From Myxococcales bacterium (lineage in GTDB: Bacteria > Myxococcota > UBA796 > SXON01): a DNA stretch of 64,000 nt. The notes under the pieces are model-generated. The model was given only the letters and a program-made list of their open reading frames with translations, was not told the origin of the DNA and searched no databases. This document shows, piece by piece, positions 29,980-38,524 of the stretch (positions are counted from its first letter, which is position 1; each line of letters begins with the position of its first letter). The position numbers and the translations under genes are program-made. The stretch covers positions 27,212-91,211 of the forward strand of contig SHYX01000016.1 in the NCBI GenBank assembly GCA_009692585.1. The letters run 5' to 3'.

Positions 29980-30372
29980 ATGTCCCTCCCGCACGTTCGC
30001 ATTGTCGCTGCCGAAGTGGAAGTCGATGGGGCGTTCTTGATCACCCAGCGTCGCGCCGAGGCCGAGCTACCCCTGTTGTGGGAGTTCCCGGGTGGGCGAG
30101 TTCGGGAGGGTGAAAGTGACATCGACGCGATCCGCCGATCCCTGCGTGACCGGCTCGGGGTGGAAACCCAGGTGGGCCATCGGGTGCTGCACGTCACCCA
30201 CGCCTACGGGGAGTACACCCTGGACATGGTGGTCTACCGCTGCGCCGTGGTGGGCACCCCGCGCCCGCTCCGGGTGGCGGACGTCCGCTGGGTGGCTCCC
30301 GAGCAGTTCGGCGACCACCGCTTCCCCGGCGCCGACCAGCAGACCGTCGACAAGCTGCTCCGCGACGGCTGA
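29980..30372 (+). CDS. MutT-like Nudix protein with degenerate Nudix box
   Basis: 130 residues with the MutT layout: VRIVAAEVEVDGAFLITQRR, LPLLWEFPGGRVREGES, and a C-terminal VRWVAPEQF. The Nudix helix reads GRVREGE...RRSLRDRLG instead of Gx5Ex7REUxEExGU. The three metal-binding Glu positions become Ser, Asp and Arg. It is therefore doubtful as an 8-oxo-dGTP hydrolase. ATG 29980 is preceded by the hairpin. It is divergent from the NifU-type gene. Confidence 0.75.
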   Translation: MSLPHVRIVAAEVEVDGAFLITQRRAEAELPLLWEFPGGRVREGESDIDAIRRSLRDRLGVETQVGHRVLHVTHAYGEYTLDMVVYRCAVVGTPRPLRVADVRWVAPEQFGDHRFPGADQQTVDKLLRDG

Positions 30373-30391
30373 CGCCTCGGTCCGGTTCATA

Positions 30392-31384
30392 TCAGGGGTT
30401 CTTCAGGATCTTCGGCAGTCTCGTCGAGGCATTGACCTGGCTGGCCGGAACGTCTCCCGGGATGAACTTCGCCGCACCGGAGCGCAACGCGGGCTCGATG
30501 TCGAAGATCACGAGTTCCTCGTTCTCGGAGTCCGGTACGTGCTGGAGCACATAGACGAAGCGGGCCCCCCGCCAATACCAACCCTTCATGCTGGCGTCGT
30601 ATCGACCAGCGCCGAACCTCGCCTTGAGGCGGTCGCGCAGCAGCAGAGCCGCGGTATCACCGGACACCCGGAGGCGGACGCCCATGACGACGTCGTCGTC
30701 GTCCGCCAGCCATCCCAAGCTGCAGGGAATGCCCATGTACCGAACGTTGTCGTCCGTACCGCGACTGTAGATGGCGAGACGGCCGTTGTGGCGAGGTGCG
30801 CTGTTTTCGGCGATCATCGCGCCGGTCTGTCCGAAACGCACTCCTCCGAGGCTGACCTCGATATCCATCGGGCCGGGCACCGCGGCGGGCGCACCGACCA
30901 GCGAGAACGACCAGGTGGGGTCGACCGTGGGCATGGCGCCTCGGGGGTAGGCCACCGGGTGGAGGAGTCCCCCGACCTGTCGTTTGTGGAGTGTCGATCG
31001 GACACACTCCGCCAGGGCCAGGTTCCCGCCTCCCTTGACCGCGGCCGACAGCACGCTGGTGGTGGGGGCGAAGGTGACGGTCGCGGAGGCCCCGGCCCCC
31101 ACCGGCGCGCCGGCCGCCACCGCACAGGCGGCGATGAGCGGGGCGTGATCCGCGATGATCGCGTCGGCGGCGGCCAGATCGATGCGTCGGTCGCGCCGAC
31201 GCTCCATCTCAAGGGACCAGCTGTCCTGCGCGCTCTGCCCGCCGTAGTTGGGCGAGGGCGGGTCCTCGCCCTCCGCCTCGTCGCCCCGACGGGAGAGGGT
31301 CAGGCCATCGCCGACGGTGAGCACCACCTCGGGCGGCGGCAGGAGCACGGTTGCCGCTAGGGTCTGGGCGATGAAGAGGAGCAT
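30392..31384 (-). CDS. exported protein of unknown function
   Basis: 330 residues with a short hydrophobic leader (MLLFIAQTLAATVLL). No family is recognised. Seen in it: a helical segment ADAIIADHAPLIAACAV, a possible TonB/AgmX-like segment around ALAECVRSTLHKRQVGG, and a beta-rich C-terminal half ending FIPGDVPASQVNASTRLP. Its ATG overlaps the stop of the hydroxylase gene (TGATG), so it is the last gene of the psd operon. Confidence 0.7.
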   Translation of the reverse strand: MLLFIAQTLAATVLLPPPEVVLTVGDGLTLSRRGDEAEGEDPPSPNYGGQSAQDSWSLEMERRRDRRIDLAAADAIIADHAPLIAACAVAAGAPVGAGASATVTFAPTTSVLSAAVKGGGNLALAECVRSTLHKRQVGGLLHPVAYPRGAMPTVDPTWSFSLVGAPAAVPGPMDIEVSLGGVRFGQTGAMIAENSAPRHNGRLAIYSRGTDDNVRYMGIPCSLGWLADDDDVVMGVRLRVSGDTAALLLRDRLKARFGAGRYDASMKGWYWRGARFVYVLQHVPDSENEELVIFDIEPALRSGAAKFIPGDVPASQVNASTRLPKILKNP

Positions 31385-31980
31385 CAGTTGGTGCGGAAGA
31401 CGTGGTCCCAGAGCGTCATCGAGACGCCGAATTTACGCCCGTCCTTGTTGTGGTGATGATTCATATGATGGGCCTTCAGGCGCTTGAACCATTTTCCCTG
31501 CACCTTTCCGTGATGCACGTAGTAGTGCGTCATGTCGTAGCTGATGTAGCCGAGGATCTTTCCCGCCATGAACGGGAAGGTCCACGGACCCAGCACCAAA
31601 GACCACAACCCGTAAAAGCCGGCGGCCAGCGCGGCGGCCGCGGCCGGTGGCATGACCAGTCGGTATTTGTCGTCGATGTACTCGTGGTGCACCCCATGAA
31701 GAAAGAAGTGCATCCGGGGGCCCCAGAACGTCTTGGGCGTCCAGTGAAACAGCGTCCGGTGCAGCCAGTATTCAGCCAGGGACCAGACCAAGAGGCCGAC
31801 AAGTGCCAGGCCGATCGACGGCGCCATCGGCAGGTTCAGGCCGAGGGTTCCCCAGGCGAACGAGGCCGTCGCCGCCGGCACCCAGACCAGCGGCACCACG
31901 TACCAGGGTACGCGGGAAAACCCGTCAAGAAACTTGTTCTCGAACATCGGCGGGGATTCTGGCGTGGCAGGGAAGAACAT
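31384..31980 (-). CDS. fatty acid hydroxylase / sterol desaturase family protein
   Basis: 198 residues with four membrane segments and the diiron histidine pattern: HRTLFH, HFFLHGVHH, HYYVHHG, HHMNHHH. Enzymes of this type 2-hydroxylate fatty acyl chains of sphingolipids or related lipids. It follows psd by 30 bp on the same strand, fitting membrane lipid synthesis. ATG 31980 is used; an internal ATG at 31947 is possible. Confidence 0.88.
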   Translation of the reverse strand: MFFPATPESPPMFENKFLDGFSRVPWYVVPLVWVPAATASFAWGTLGLNLPMAPSIGLALVGLLVWSLAEYWLHRTLFHWTPKTFWGPRMHFFLHGVHHEYIDDKYRLVMPPAAAAALAAGFYGLWSLVLGPWTFPFMAGKILGYISYDMTHYYVHHGKVQGKWFKRLKAHHMNHHHNKDGRKFGVSMTLWDHVFRTN

Positions 31981-32010
31981 GCCCAGCGCCTATCCGAGAT
32001 CGTCCGACTG

Positions 32011-32862
32011 TCAAACCGCGGGCATCCGGGCCGGAGTCAGGCGGGCGATGCGTTCCCCGACACGCACCGCATCTCCGGCGTTGACGGTCCACTCTACCGC
32101 CCCGGGCGGAAAGAGCAGCACCACCGTCGAGCCCATTTCGAAGCGGCCGATCTCGTCGCCGCGGCGGAGCTGGTGCGCGGGCGTGACCTCGCGGCTCGGG
32201 ATGGCCTCGCCGCGGGTGTTGCTGACGATCGGGTCGAAGACGACCCGGATGCGTCCGACGCCAAAGGCTCCGACCATCACCAGCGCCAGTTGGCCGGCGG
32301 CGGTGGTGATGTGCGCGCACAGCCGCTCGTTTCGGGAGAACAGGTACGGGATCTGGCGTGTAGCCGCTGGAAACACCGGCCAGAGCGCGCCGGGGAGGTA
32401 CCCAAAGCGGGTGACGGCCCCCGCGGATGGCGTGTGTACGCGGTGATAGTCGCGCGGCGACAGGTAGATCACGGCATAGGCCCCACCTTCGTAGCCCTCC
32501 TCGCCGCCGAGCAGCTCCGCCGCCGAGAAGTGCTGGGTCTCGCTCTGCGGGATGCGATCGTCGCGCACGACGCCACAGGCGTAGACCGTGCCGTCAGCCG
32601 GACTGACGATCGAGTCGGGGTGGGCGTCGATCGGCCGTAGTCCCGGCTTGAGCGCACGGGTGAAGAAGTCAACGAGCGAACCGTAGGAAGCCAAGGGGCG
32701 CTCAGCTTCATCCAGGTTCACCCCGTACTTCCAGATGTAGAAGCGCAGCGCCGTCCGCAGGAGCGGCCCCGGCAGCCGCAGCCGGGCGAGCGTGCCCATC
32801 CCATAGGAGGCGGCGTGTTTGGGCACCAGCGAGAGCGCGGACACCAGGAGCGCGTCGTTCAT
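32011..32862 (-). CDS. psd: phosphatidylserine decarboxylase
   Basis: 283 residues. It decarboxylates phosphatidylserine to phosphatidylethanolamine at the inner membrane. Signatures: IVSPADGTVYACG (catalytic Asp), SPRDYHRVHTPSAGAV (His), and FEMGSTVVLLFPPG, where self-cleavage at Gly-Ser creates the pyruvoyl group. ATG 32862 was chosen; an upstream ATG pair adds eight residues. The gene heads the psd / hydroxylase / exported-protein operon and is divergent from the RNA methyltransferase. Confidence 0.94.
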   Translation of the reverse strand: MNDALLVSALSLVPKHAASYGMGTLARLRLPGPLLRTALRFYIWKYGVNLDEAERPLASYGSLVDFFTRALKPGLRPIDAHPDSIVSPADGTVYACGVVRDDRIPQSETQHFSAAELLGGEEGYEGGAYAVIYLSPRDYHRVHTPSAGAVTRFGYLPGALWPVFPAATRQIPYLFSRNERLCAHITTAAGQLALVMVGAFGVGRIRVVFDPIVSNTRGEAIPSREVTPAHQLRRGDEIGRFEMGSTVVLLFPPGAVEWTVNAGDAVRVGERIARLTPARMPAV

Positions 32863-32971
32863 GGGCCGCGCAGCTAACGCCATCATGAACGTGGGGGGGC
32901 GTGCCCTCCGGATGGTCCCCCATGCCACATGGCGCGTGACCCGGCGACGAACACCGGGGTAAGCCCGCGCC

Positions 32972-33991
32972 ATGCCCCGCCTCTGGTCCTGCGCGTTGCC
33001 GGCGCCGCCGGTTCCCAGCCCGCGCGTTTTGCGCGTCGTGGAGCGGGTCTGGTCGGCCATGCTCACCACGCCGCGGATGGCGGGGCCGATCGTTTCCCGC
33101 GCGCTCCGCGAGGAACGGACCCTCGGGAGCAAGGAGCGGCCGGTCGCCGGGGACATGCTCCTGGGGCTGGTGCGCCACCAACATGCCCTCGCCCGAATCG
33201 ACGTCGATCCGGTCCGGGCCTGGCTCCGGCTGGCGGAAGACGGGGTTCCCGACCTCGACGAGCCCGACGGCCCATACGCCGTGGCCCTGTCGGTACCCGG
33301 AGAGCTCGCCGAGGAATGGTGGGACCGTTTGGGCCCGGAACGGGCCGTAGACCTGGCGAAAACTCTCGCGGGCCGCGCGCCGGTCTGGCTACGCGAGCTG
33401 AGGGCTGGCGCCGAGGTTCCGGTCGCCCACACCCGGGACGGTGCGGCGATCCGGCTCGATGCGCGCGCCAACGTACAGACCTTTCCGGCCTTCCGGGCCG
33501 GGGCGCTGGAGGTCCAGGACCTCGGTAGTCAGCGGATCGCGGAGGCGGCGTTGGTCGCGCCCGGGTGTACGGTTCTGGACCTCTGCGCGGGCGCCGGCGG
33601 GAAGTCGCTCACGCTCGCGGCGCTCGGCGCGCGGGTGACGGCCTGGGACGTACGCGCCAGCGCGCTCCTCGAGCTGGCGGAGCGGGCGCGGCGGGCGCGG
33701 CTCTCGATTCGGATCGCGGAGCCCGCGGGGACCTACGACGTCGTCCTCGTGGACGCCCCTTGTAGCGGGACCGGCGTACTCCGGCGCCATCCCGAGAATC
33801 GGTGGAAGCTGAACTACCCGGTCACGACCCAGCGCGAACTGCTCATCCAGGCGCGGCGACTGGGTGGGCGTGTCGTCTACGCCACGTGCGCGCTCACCCG
33901 TCGTGAGAACGAAGAGATTGCCGGTGAGGGCACGACCCTGTGGCCCCAGCCGGGGGGGAGCGAGGGGTACTTCTGGGCGGTGTCGCCGTGA
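32972..33991 (+). CDS. RsmB/NOP-family RNA cytosine-C5 methyltransferase
   Basis: 339 residues. An N-terminal helical domain is followed by a SAM-binding domain: VQTFPAFRAGALEVQDLGSQ, VLDLCAGAGGKSLTLA, motif IV VDAPCSGTGVLRRHPENRW and motif VI YATCALTRRENEE. Both catalytic Cys residues (motifs IV and VI) are present. It should methylate C5 of cytosine in rRNA or tRNA. It is shorter than E. coli RsmB, so the target base is uncertain. Confidence 0.88.
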   Translation: MPRLWSCALPAPPVPSPRVLRVVERVWSAMLTTPRMAGPIVSRALREERTLGSKERPVAGDMLLGLVRHQHALARIDVDPVRAWLRLAEDGVPDLDEPDGPYAVALSVPGELAEEWWDRLGPERAVDLAKTLAGRAPVWLRELRAGAEVPVAHTRDGAAIRLDARANVQTFPAFRAGALEVQDLGSQRIAEAALVAPGCTVLDLCAGAGGKSLTLAALGARVTAWDVRASALLELAERARRARLSIRIAEPAGTYDVVLVDAPCSGTGVLRRHPENRWKLNYPVTTQRELLIQARRLGGRVVYATCALTRRENEEIAGEGTTLWPQPGGSEGYFWAVSP

Positions 33992-34005
33992 TCCAAGGGC
34001 AGAGC

Positions 34006-34998
34006 CTACGCGCCCCGACTCCGCAACGTCGCCCCGCAGAGTTTGTAGAACAGGCGCGCCGCCACGTTGCCGTCCCACTCGCCGGGCCCGACCTCGTTGA
34101 CGTCGAAGGCGACGATCTCCCGCGCGTCGGCCAATCGCGCCAGCAGCCGCTGCACCTGCCGCCAGTCCAGACCTCCCGGCACGGGGGTGCCGGTCGTAGG
34201 GCACAGGGACGGTTCCATCCCATCTACGTCGAACGACACGTAGACCTGGGCCGGCAACGCGGCGATGATCTCGTCCACGACCGCGCTCCAGGCGTCCCCG
34301 TCCGCGAGGCGGGCCGCCAGCTCCGCGTCGAAGAACGTGCGCAGGCGGGGCTCCGAACGGATCAGCGCCACCTCGGCGCTCCCGACGTCCCGAATCCCGA
34401 CCTGGACGACGCGTGATACATTGGGGACACATCGCAATATGTTGAACATGATGCTGGCGTGCGACCAGGTGAACCCTTCGTACGCCTCACGGAGGTCGGC
34501 GTGCGCGTCGACGTGGAGCACGCCCACCCCAGGGAAACGCTCCGCGACGGCGCGGATGAGTCCGAACGGGCTCGAGTGGTCGCCGCCCACGAGGGCGGGG
34601 ATCTTGCCGGCGTCCAAGGTCGCGACCGCGGCGGCATAGACCAGCTCGTTCACCCGCTCGGACAGCAGGTTCACGCGTGCGGCCGCCTCGGCATCGTGCC
34701 CCAGACGCTCGATCACCCGCAGCGCGTCTGGTTCGGCCTCGGCATCCCACGCGCGAATTCGTGCGTCTTCAGGCAGGAGCGCAATGCCCGCTTGCCAGAC
34801 GTCGCCGTACTCGACATCGAACAGATCGACCTGGAGGGAGGCGCTCACCAGGGAGGCGGGTCCATCGCGCGTGCCGCGGCGATAGCTCGTCGTCGCCTGC
34901 CAGGGCACCACCTGCACCTGAATGCGCGCGGTCTCGGGCGAAAACGGCAGCCCGTAGAGATTGCCCGCCGCGGCCGGGGCATCGGGGTCGAAGCTCAT
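34006..34998 (-). CDS. agmatinase/arginase-family ureohydrolase
   Basis: 330 residues with the two-manganese site: VGGDHSSPFG, VDAHADLREAYEG, and SFDVDGMEPSLCPTTGTPVPGGL. It hydrolyses a guanidino compound to urea and an amine; agmatine or arginine are the usual substrates, and the exact one is not evident. It starts 9 bp after the HMG-CoA reductase stop, so the two are in one operon. Confidence 0.88.
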   Translation of the reverse strand: MSFDPDAPAAAGNLYGLPFSPETARIQVQVVPWQATTSYRRGTRDGPASLVSASLQVDLFDVEYGDVWQAGIALLPEDARIRAWDAEAEPDALRVIERLGHDAEAAARVNLLSERVNELVYAAAVATLDAGKIPALVGGDHSSPFGLIRAVAERFPGVGVLHVDAHADLREAYEGFTWSHASIMFNILRCVPNVSRVVQVGIRDVGSAEVALIRSEPRLRTFFDAELAARLADGDAWSAVVDEIIAALPAQVYVSFDVDGMEPSLCPTTGTPVPGGLDWRQVQRLLARLADAREIVAFDVNEVGPGEWDGNVAARLFYKLCGATLRSRGA

Positions 34999-35007
34999 CG
35001 GGCCGGC

Positions 35008-36159
35008 CTATCTCGGGCCACGATTGCGACCGAGGCGCTCGTGGGCCGCGGCGAAATCGTCGCCGAGGAAGCTCGCCGCGAGGTTGATGTCCCCCGCGAG
35101 CAGCGCCGCGGCGGTGACGCACGCCAGCTCCCCCGCGCTCGCCGCGCCGATGAGCGCCTGGCACTCGGCGGCCGTTCCCTTCTGCGTCCCGCCCCCCACC
35201 GTCGCGCTGTGCAACGACGGCAAGTCCAGCGACGCGTAGAGGTCTTCCCCGCGCGCCTCCAACGACAGGGTGCTCGCGCAACTCTCAGCGACATAGGCGA
35301 CGTCCTGCCCGGTGGCGATGTAGATTCCGGCGAGTCCGTTGGCGACTTGCAGGGCGTGGTTCGCCGTGCCCATGCGCCCGTAGGCGAGGTGGTAGTCGGT
35401 CCAGAGGTCGGCGAGGGCTGCCGCGCTGGTTCGCAGTCTGTCTCGCAAGAGGGCCCGGGGGATCGTCACCTCAGCGACCACCCACTTCCCGCGCCAATGT
35501 CGGGTGCTGGCGCGCTTCTCGGGATCGTACCCGTGGAGCGAGACCCGGGGATGGCCGGGGATCGCGGCGACGACGGCGGCGACGGCGCGGTTGACCATGT
35601 TGGCGCCGAGGGCGTCGCCGGTCGTCATGCGGAGCGTCAGCAGGAGCCGGCGTCCGAGCAGCTCCCAGGTCAGCTCCGTCACCCGCCCGATCGTGGTGGT
35701 CGCCTCAGCGCGCGTCGTGAGTTGTTCGCGATTGTCGTCCACCCAGCGCCCCGCTGCGAGCGCGTCATCGACACGGTCGTAGGCCAGAAGCGGGAACAGC
35801 GCGTAGCCCTGCCGGAGCACCACCACGGAAACCCCGCCGGCGTCGGTGCACAGCCGGAAGCCACGCTGATAGCTCGCCACCATCGTGCCTTCGGTGGTGG
35901 CGAACGGCACCGCGTAGTCGCCGGAGAACGCGCCCCGGAGTCGCAGCGGCGAAGCGACGCCCACGGGCACTTGGGCGTACCCGATGAGGCCCTCGACATT
36001 GCCTCGGGCACCGCCGACGGGCACCGGGGCGCCGGCAAGGTGATCGGTCACCCACCCCACCCGCGTCGCGCCGAGGAAGCGAAGGCGCTCCGACACGGCC
36101 GACTGGCCCCAGTCATCGGTGGGATCGCGGGGCGGGGACGGCGGTGTGGTCGGCAGCAT
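35008..36159 (-). CDS. 3-hydroxy-3-methylglutaryl-CoA reductase
   Basis: 383 residues. It reduces HMG-CoA to mevalonate, the committed step of the mevalonate route to isoprenoids. Seen: NVEGLIGYAQVPVGVASPLRL (catalytic Glu56), GDALGANMVNRAV, TGQDVAYVAESCA (Asp286), DLPSLHSATVGGGTQKGT, and the C-terminal His in AAAHERLGRN. The usual ENxxG is GNVEG here. It is divergent from a TPR gene and followed by the ureohydrolase. Other mevalonate genes are not in the window. Confidence 0.9.
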   Translation of the reverse strand: MLPTTPPSPPRDPTDDWGQSAVSERLRFLGATRVGWVTDHLAGAPVPVGGARGNVEGLIGYAQVPVGVASPLRLRGAFSGDYAVPFATTEGTMVASYQRGFRLCTDAGGVSVVVLRQGYALFPLLAYDRVDDALAAGRWVDDNREQLTTRAEATTTIGRVTELTWELLGRRLLLTLRMTTGDALGANMVNRAVAAVVAAIPGHPRVSLHGYDPEKRASTRHWRGKWVVAEVTIPRALLRDRLRTSAAALADLWTDYHLAYGRMGTANHALQVANGLAGIYIATGQDVAYVAESCASTLSLEARGEDLYASLDLPSLHSATVGGGTQKGTAAECQALIGAASAGELACVTAAALLAGDINLAASFLGDDFAAAHERLGRNRGPR

Positions 36160-36180
36160 GAAGTTCTGTATACTCGGCGG

Positions 36181-36858
36181 GTGTCAACGTTCCTCCTACT
36201 CCTGCTCACCGCCGGCTCCCCCCCGGCCGATGCGAAAAAACCGCTCCCCGTCGCCGCCTGGCGGGTGGGTGACGCCGTCGGGGACGAACACAAGAAGGGC
36301 ATGACCGCGCTCACGAGCGCCGACTGGGCGGCGGCGGAGGCGAGCTTCCGGTTGGTTCTGGCGGCGGAACCCGAGTGTGGCCAGGCGCTCACCGGGCTCG
36401 GGCGCGCGCTGGTGATGCAGGGGCGCGCGGCCGATGCGCTCGCACCCCTTCAGAGCGCGACGCGGCTTTTCGTCGATCAGTTGGACGCCCACCTCTGGTA
36501 CGCCAAGGCCGCGTCCGCCAGCGGGGACCGGCCGACGGCGCTCTTCGAAGCCAAGGCGGCCATCGCGGTCAAGCCGGGCAACGTCGATGCGCAGCGGGTC
36601 GCGCAGGGCGTGCTGCGCGAGGAGAAGCGGCATGACGAAGCGCACGGGATGCTGGCGACGGCGCGCGCGGCCTCCAACAATCCGGCCTTCGACTGCATGG
36701 AAGGCGTGCTCTTTGCTCGCGAGGGAAAGCTCGGCGACGCTCAGCGCATGGGCACCACCTGCAGCGGCGTCCCGGACAGCACCCTGTACACCGAGCTCAC
36801 GCGCGAGATCAGCGACGCGGTGACGCGCGCGGAGGCCGCGTCCGCCCCTGCTCCGTAG
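36181..36858 (+). CDS. exported TPR-repeat protein
   Basis: 225 residues. A short hydrophobic start (VSTFLLLLLTAGSPPADA) is followed by TPR helices: KGMTALTSADWAAAEASFRLVLAAEPECGQALTGLGRALV, DALAPLQSATRLFVDQLDAHLWYAKAASASGD, and EAHGMLATARAASNNPAF. It probably acts as a periplasmic scaffold. Start is GTG 36181; a TATACT hexamer lies 8-13 bases before it, so the transcript may have a very short leader. Confidence 0.78.
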   Translation: MSTFLLLLLTAGSPPADAKKPLPVAAWRVGDAVGDEHKKGMTALTSADWAAAEASFRLVLAAEPECGQALTGLGRALVMQGRAADALAPLQSATRLFVDQLDAHLWYAKAASASGDRPTALFEAKAAIAVKPGNVDAQRVAQGVLREEKRHDEAHGMLATARAASNNPAFDCMEGVLFAREGKLGDAQRMGTTCSGVPDSTLYTELTREISDAVTRAEAASAPAP

Positions 36859-36864
36859 CGGCCC

Positions 36865-38448
36865 TCATCCGCCGACGCTCCGCGGCGGCTTTCCTCGATC
36901 CACCAAGCGGACCGCCTCGTGTGCGAACCGGCGCACCGGGCGCTCCTGTACCGGTGAGCGCAGGAACCGCGCCGCGGCCAGCATCGGCCGCGGGTCCTGC
37001 AGCCGCTCGGTTTCGAGCATCGCCGCGGTGAGCGTCTTGACGTCGTGCGCGAAGAAGATGGCGCGGCCGCGCTGATCCGACAACACGAGATCGCGCAACG
37101 CGACCACGTCGGGGGCCATCACCTCAGCGGTCTCGGGGCCGTCGAGTACGCGGCCGCTGTGGATGAACTGGGCCACCATCAACGCGAGGCGCGCCGCCCC
37201 CGGGCCACGCCAGCGGGCCAGCGCGCTACGCGCCGCGCTCCCTGCCGTGAAGCGGTGCGTGACGTCGAGCCACCCCTCCTCGACCTCCGGGTTGGCGTCG
37301 TGGGCGGCGTCGAAACGATACAACCGATACGCGCCGGCCAGGACGAGCGCGTCGCCCACCTCGGTCCACGCCCCCCGCGCGACCGCGACCGCGACCGCGT
37401 CGAAGCACTCCGCCGCGGTCCCCGTCGTGATCGCCGTGACGAGGCCGGCGACCGTGGGCTCCGTCCCGGTGGCGACCGCGCGTCCACCGGTCGCCTGCCA
37501 TTCCGCCCATCGTGCCCGGAAACCCGCCCAGGGAGGAAGCAGGTCCTCGCGCGTCCCGAGGGCCATGCCGTAGACCAGGCCGCCGAGGAGCGCGTCGGCC
37601 GTGTCCGGGCCCGCCGCGTCGACCAGGTCCAGGACCTTCTCCACGTAGATGAGCGGATGCCCGAAGTCGAGGAAGTGGGCAGCCACCAACGGGTAGAGCA
37701 CCGCTTCCCACTGGCCGCGGTCGAAGCGCGCGGCAACCAAACCTCGCGCCAGGGCTTCGGCGCCGATGACGTCCTCGCGCTCCACCCGACGCAAGAGCTC
37801 CTCTCCCGCGTCGACCCCTGGCGCTTCGGGCGATGGTCGCACACGCAGCGGTAGCCCCGCGACGCCGCGGGCGGCGAGGTCGAGGACCTCCGTCACCAGC
37901 TGGACCTCGTGCTCGCGGAGCTGTCCACCGTCCGGCGGGTGTCGCAGCCAGCCGAGGAGGTCGGCGGCCAACGCGGCGACGTGCCCCTGACCGGCGTCGT
38001 TGCGGTCGACGTCCCAGGCGGCGCCCCACGCCAACAACTCGGCGACGCCCGTCCCCCCCAGCCGAAGCCGCGCGACCTCGCGCGCCATCCGTGAGGTCTG
38101 CACCCGCTCCATCCCCTGCCGCAGGCTGGACCACCGGGCCTCGGCGTCGATGCGCACCGCGCGCTGCACCTGGATCACGTCGTCCACGACGCGCAGGGCG
38201 TGGCACGGCGCGGCTTCCTCGCCGAGGACGCACGCGCCGGTGGTCACGTCGAACTTGAAGTTGTGCCAGACACAGGTCAGCGTCGTCCCGGCGAGATGCC
38301 CTTGCGACAGCGGATAACCCTGGTGAGGACAGGCGTTCTCCAGTGCGTACAGCGTTCCGTCGGCGAGGCGGACCACGAGGACGCCGCTGCGGGACCGCAT
38401 CGAACCGGCGGGCAGGTCGGCAAGTGGAAAGAGGGGGGTCCATTCCAT
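36865..38448 (-). CDS. Rieske [2Fe-2S] protein with long helical C-terminal region
   Basis: 527 residues. Residues 1-100 are a Rieske ferredoxin: CPHQGYPLSQG (C-x-H) and CVWHNFKFDVTTG (C-x2-H) bind the cluster. Residues about 120-520 are all-helical with no recognised domain, including HFLDFGHPLIYVEKVLDLVD and VAQFIHSGRVLDGPE. It is not an oxygenase alpha subunit, as no catalytic iron site is seen. Start is ATG 38448. It is divergent from the lipid kinase, with parS between them. Confidence 0.82.
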   Translation of the reverse strand: MEWTPLFPLADLPAGSMRSRSGVLVVRLADGTLYALENACPHQGYPLSQGHLAGTTLTCVWHNFKFDVTTGACVLGEEAAPCHALRVVDDVIQVQRAVRIDAEARWSSLRQGMERVQTSRMAREVARLRLGGTGVAELLAWGAAWDVDRNDAGQGHVAALAADLLGWLRHPPDGGQLREHEVQLVTEVLDLAARGVAGLPLRVRPSPEAPGVDAGEELLRRVEREDVIGAEALARGLVAARFDRGQWEAVLYPLVAAHFLDFGHPLIYVEKVLDLVDAAGPDTADALLGGLVYGMALGTREDLLPPWAGFRARWAEWQATGGRAVATGTEPTVAGLVTAITTGTAAECFDAVAVAVARGAWTEVGDALVLAGAYRLYRFDAAHDANPEVEEGWLDVTHRFTAGSAARSALARWRGPGAARLALMVAQFIHSGRVLDGPETAEVMAPDVVALRDLVLSDQRGRAIFFAHDVKTLTAAMLETERLQDPRPMLAAARFLRSPVQERPVRRFAHEAVRLVDRGKPPRSVGG

Positions 38449-38471
38449 GGGGAGATGTAGCTCCCGCAAGT

Positions 38472-38485
38472 GTTCCACGTGGAAC
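38472..38485. promoter_or_regulatory. parS-like ParB-binding palindrome, copy 2
   Basis: GTTCCACGTGGAAC in the divergent gap between the Rieske and lipid-kinase genes. The flanks are the same as at 9294-9310, giving a 17-base identity. The two copies lie about 29.2 kb apart. Confidence 0.82.
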
Positions 38486-38524
38486 GCGGTGCCGAGCCGT
38501 GACGTGCCCGTGATACGGCGACCT

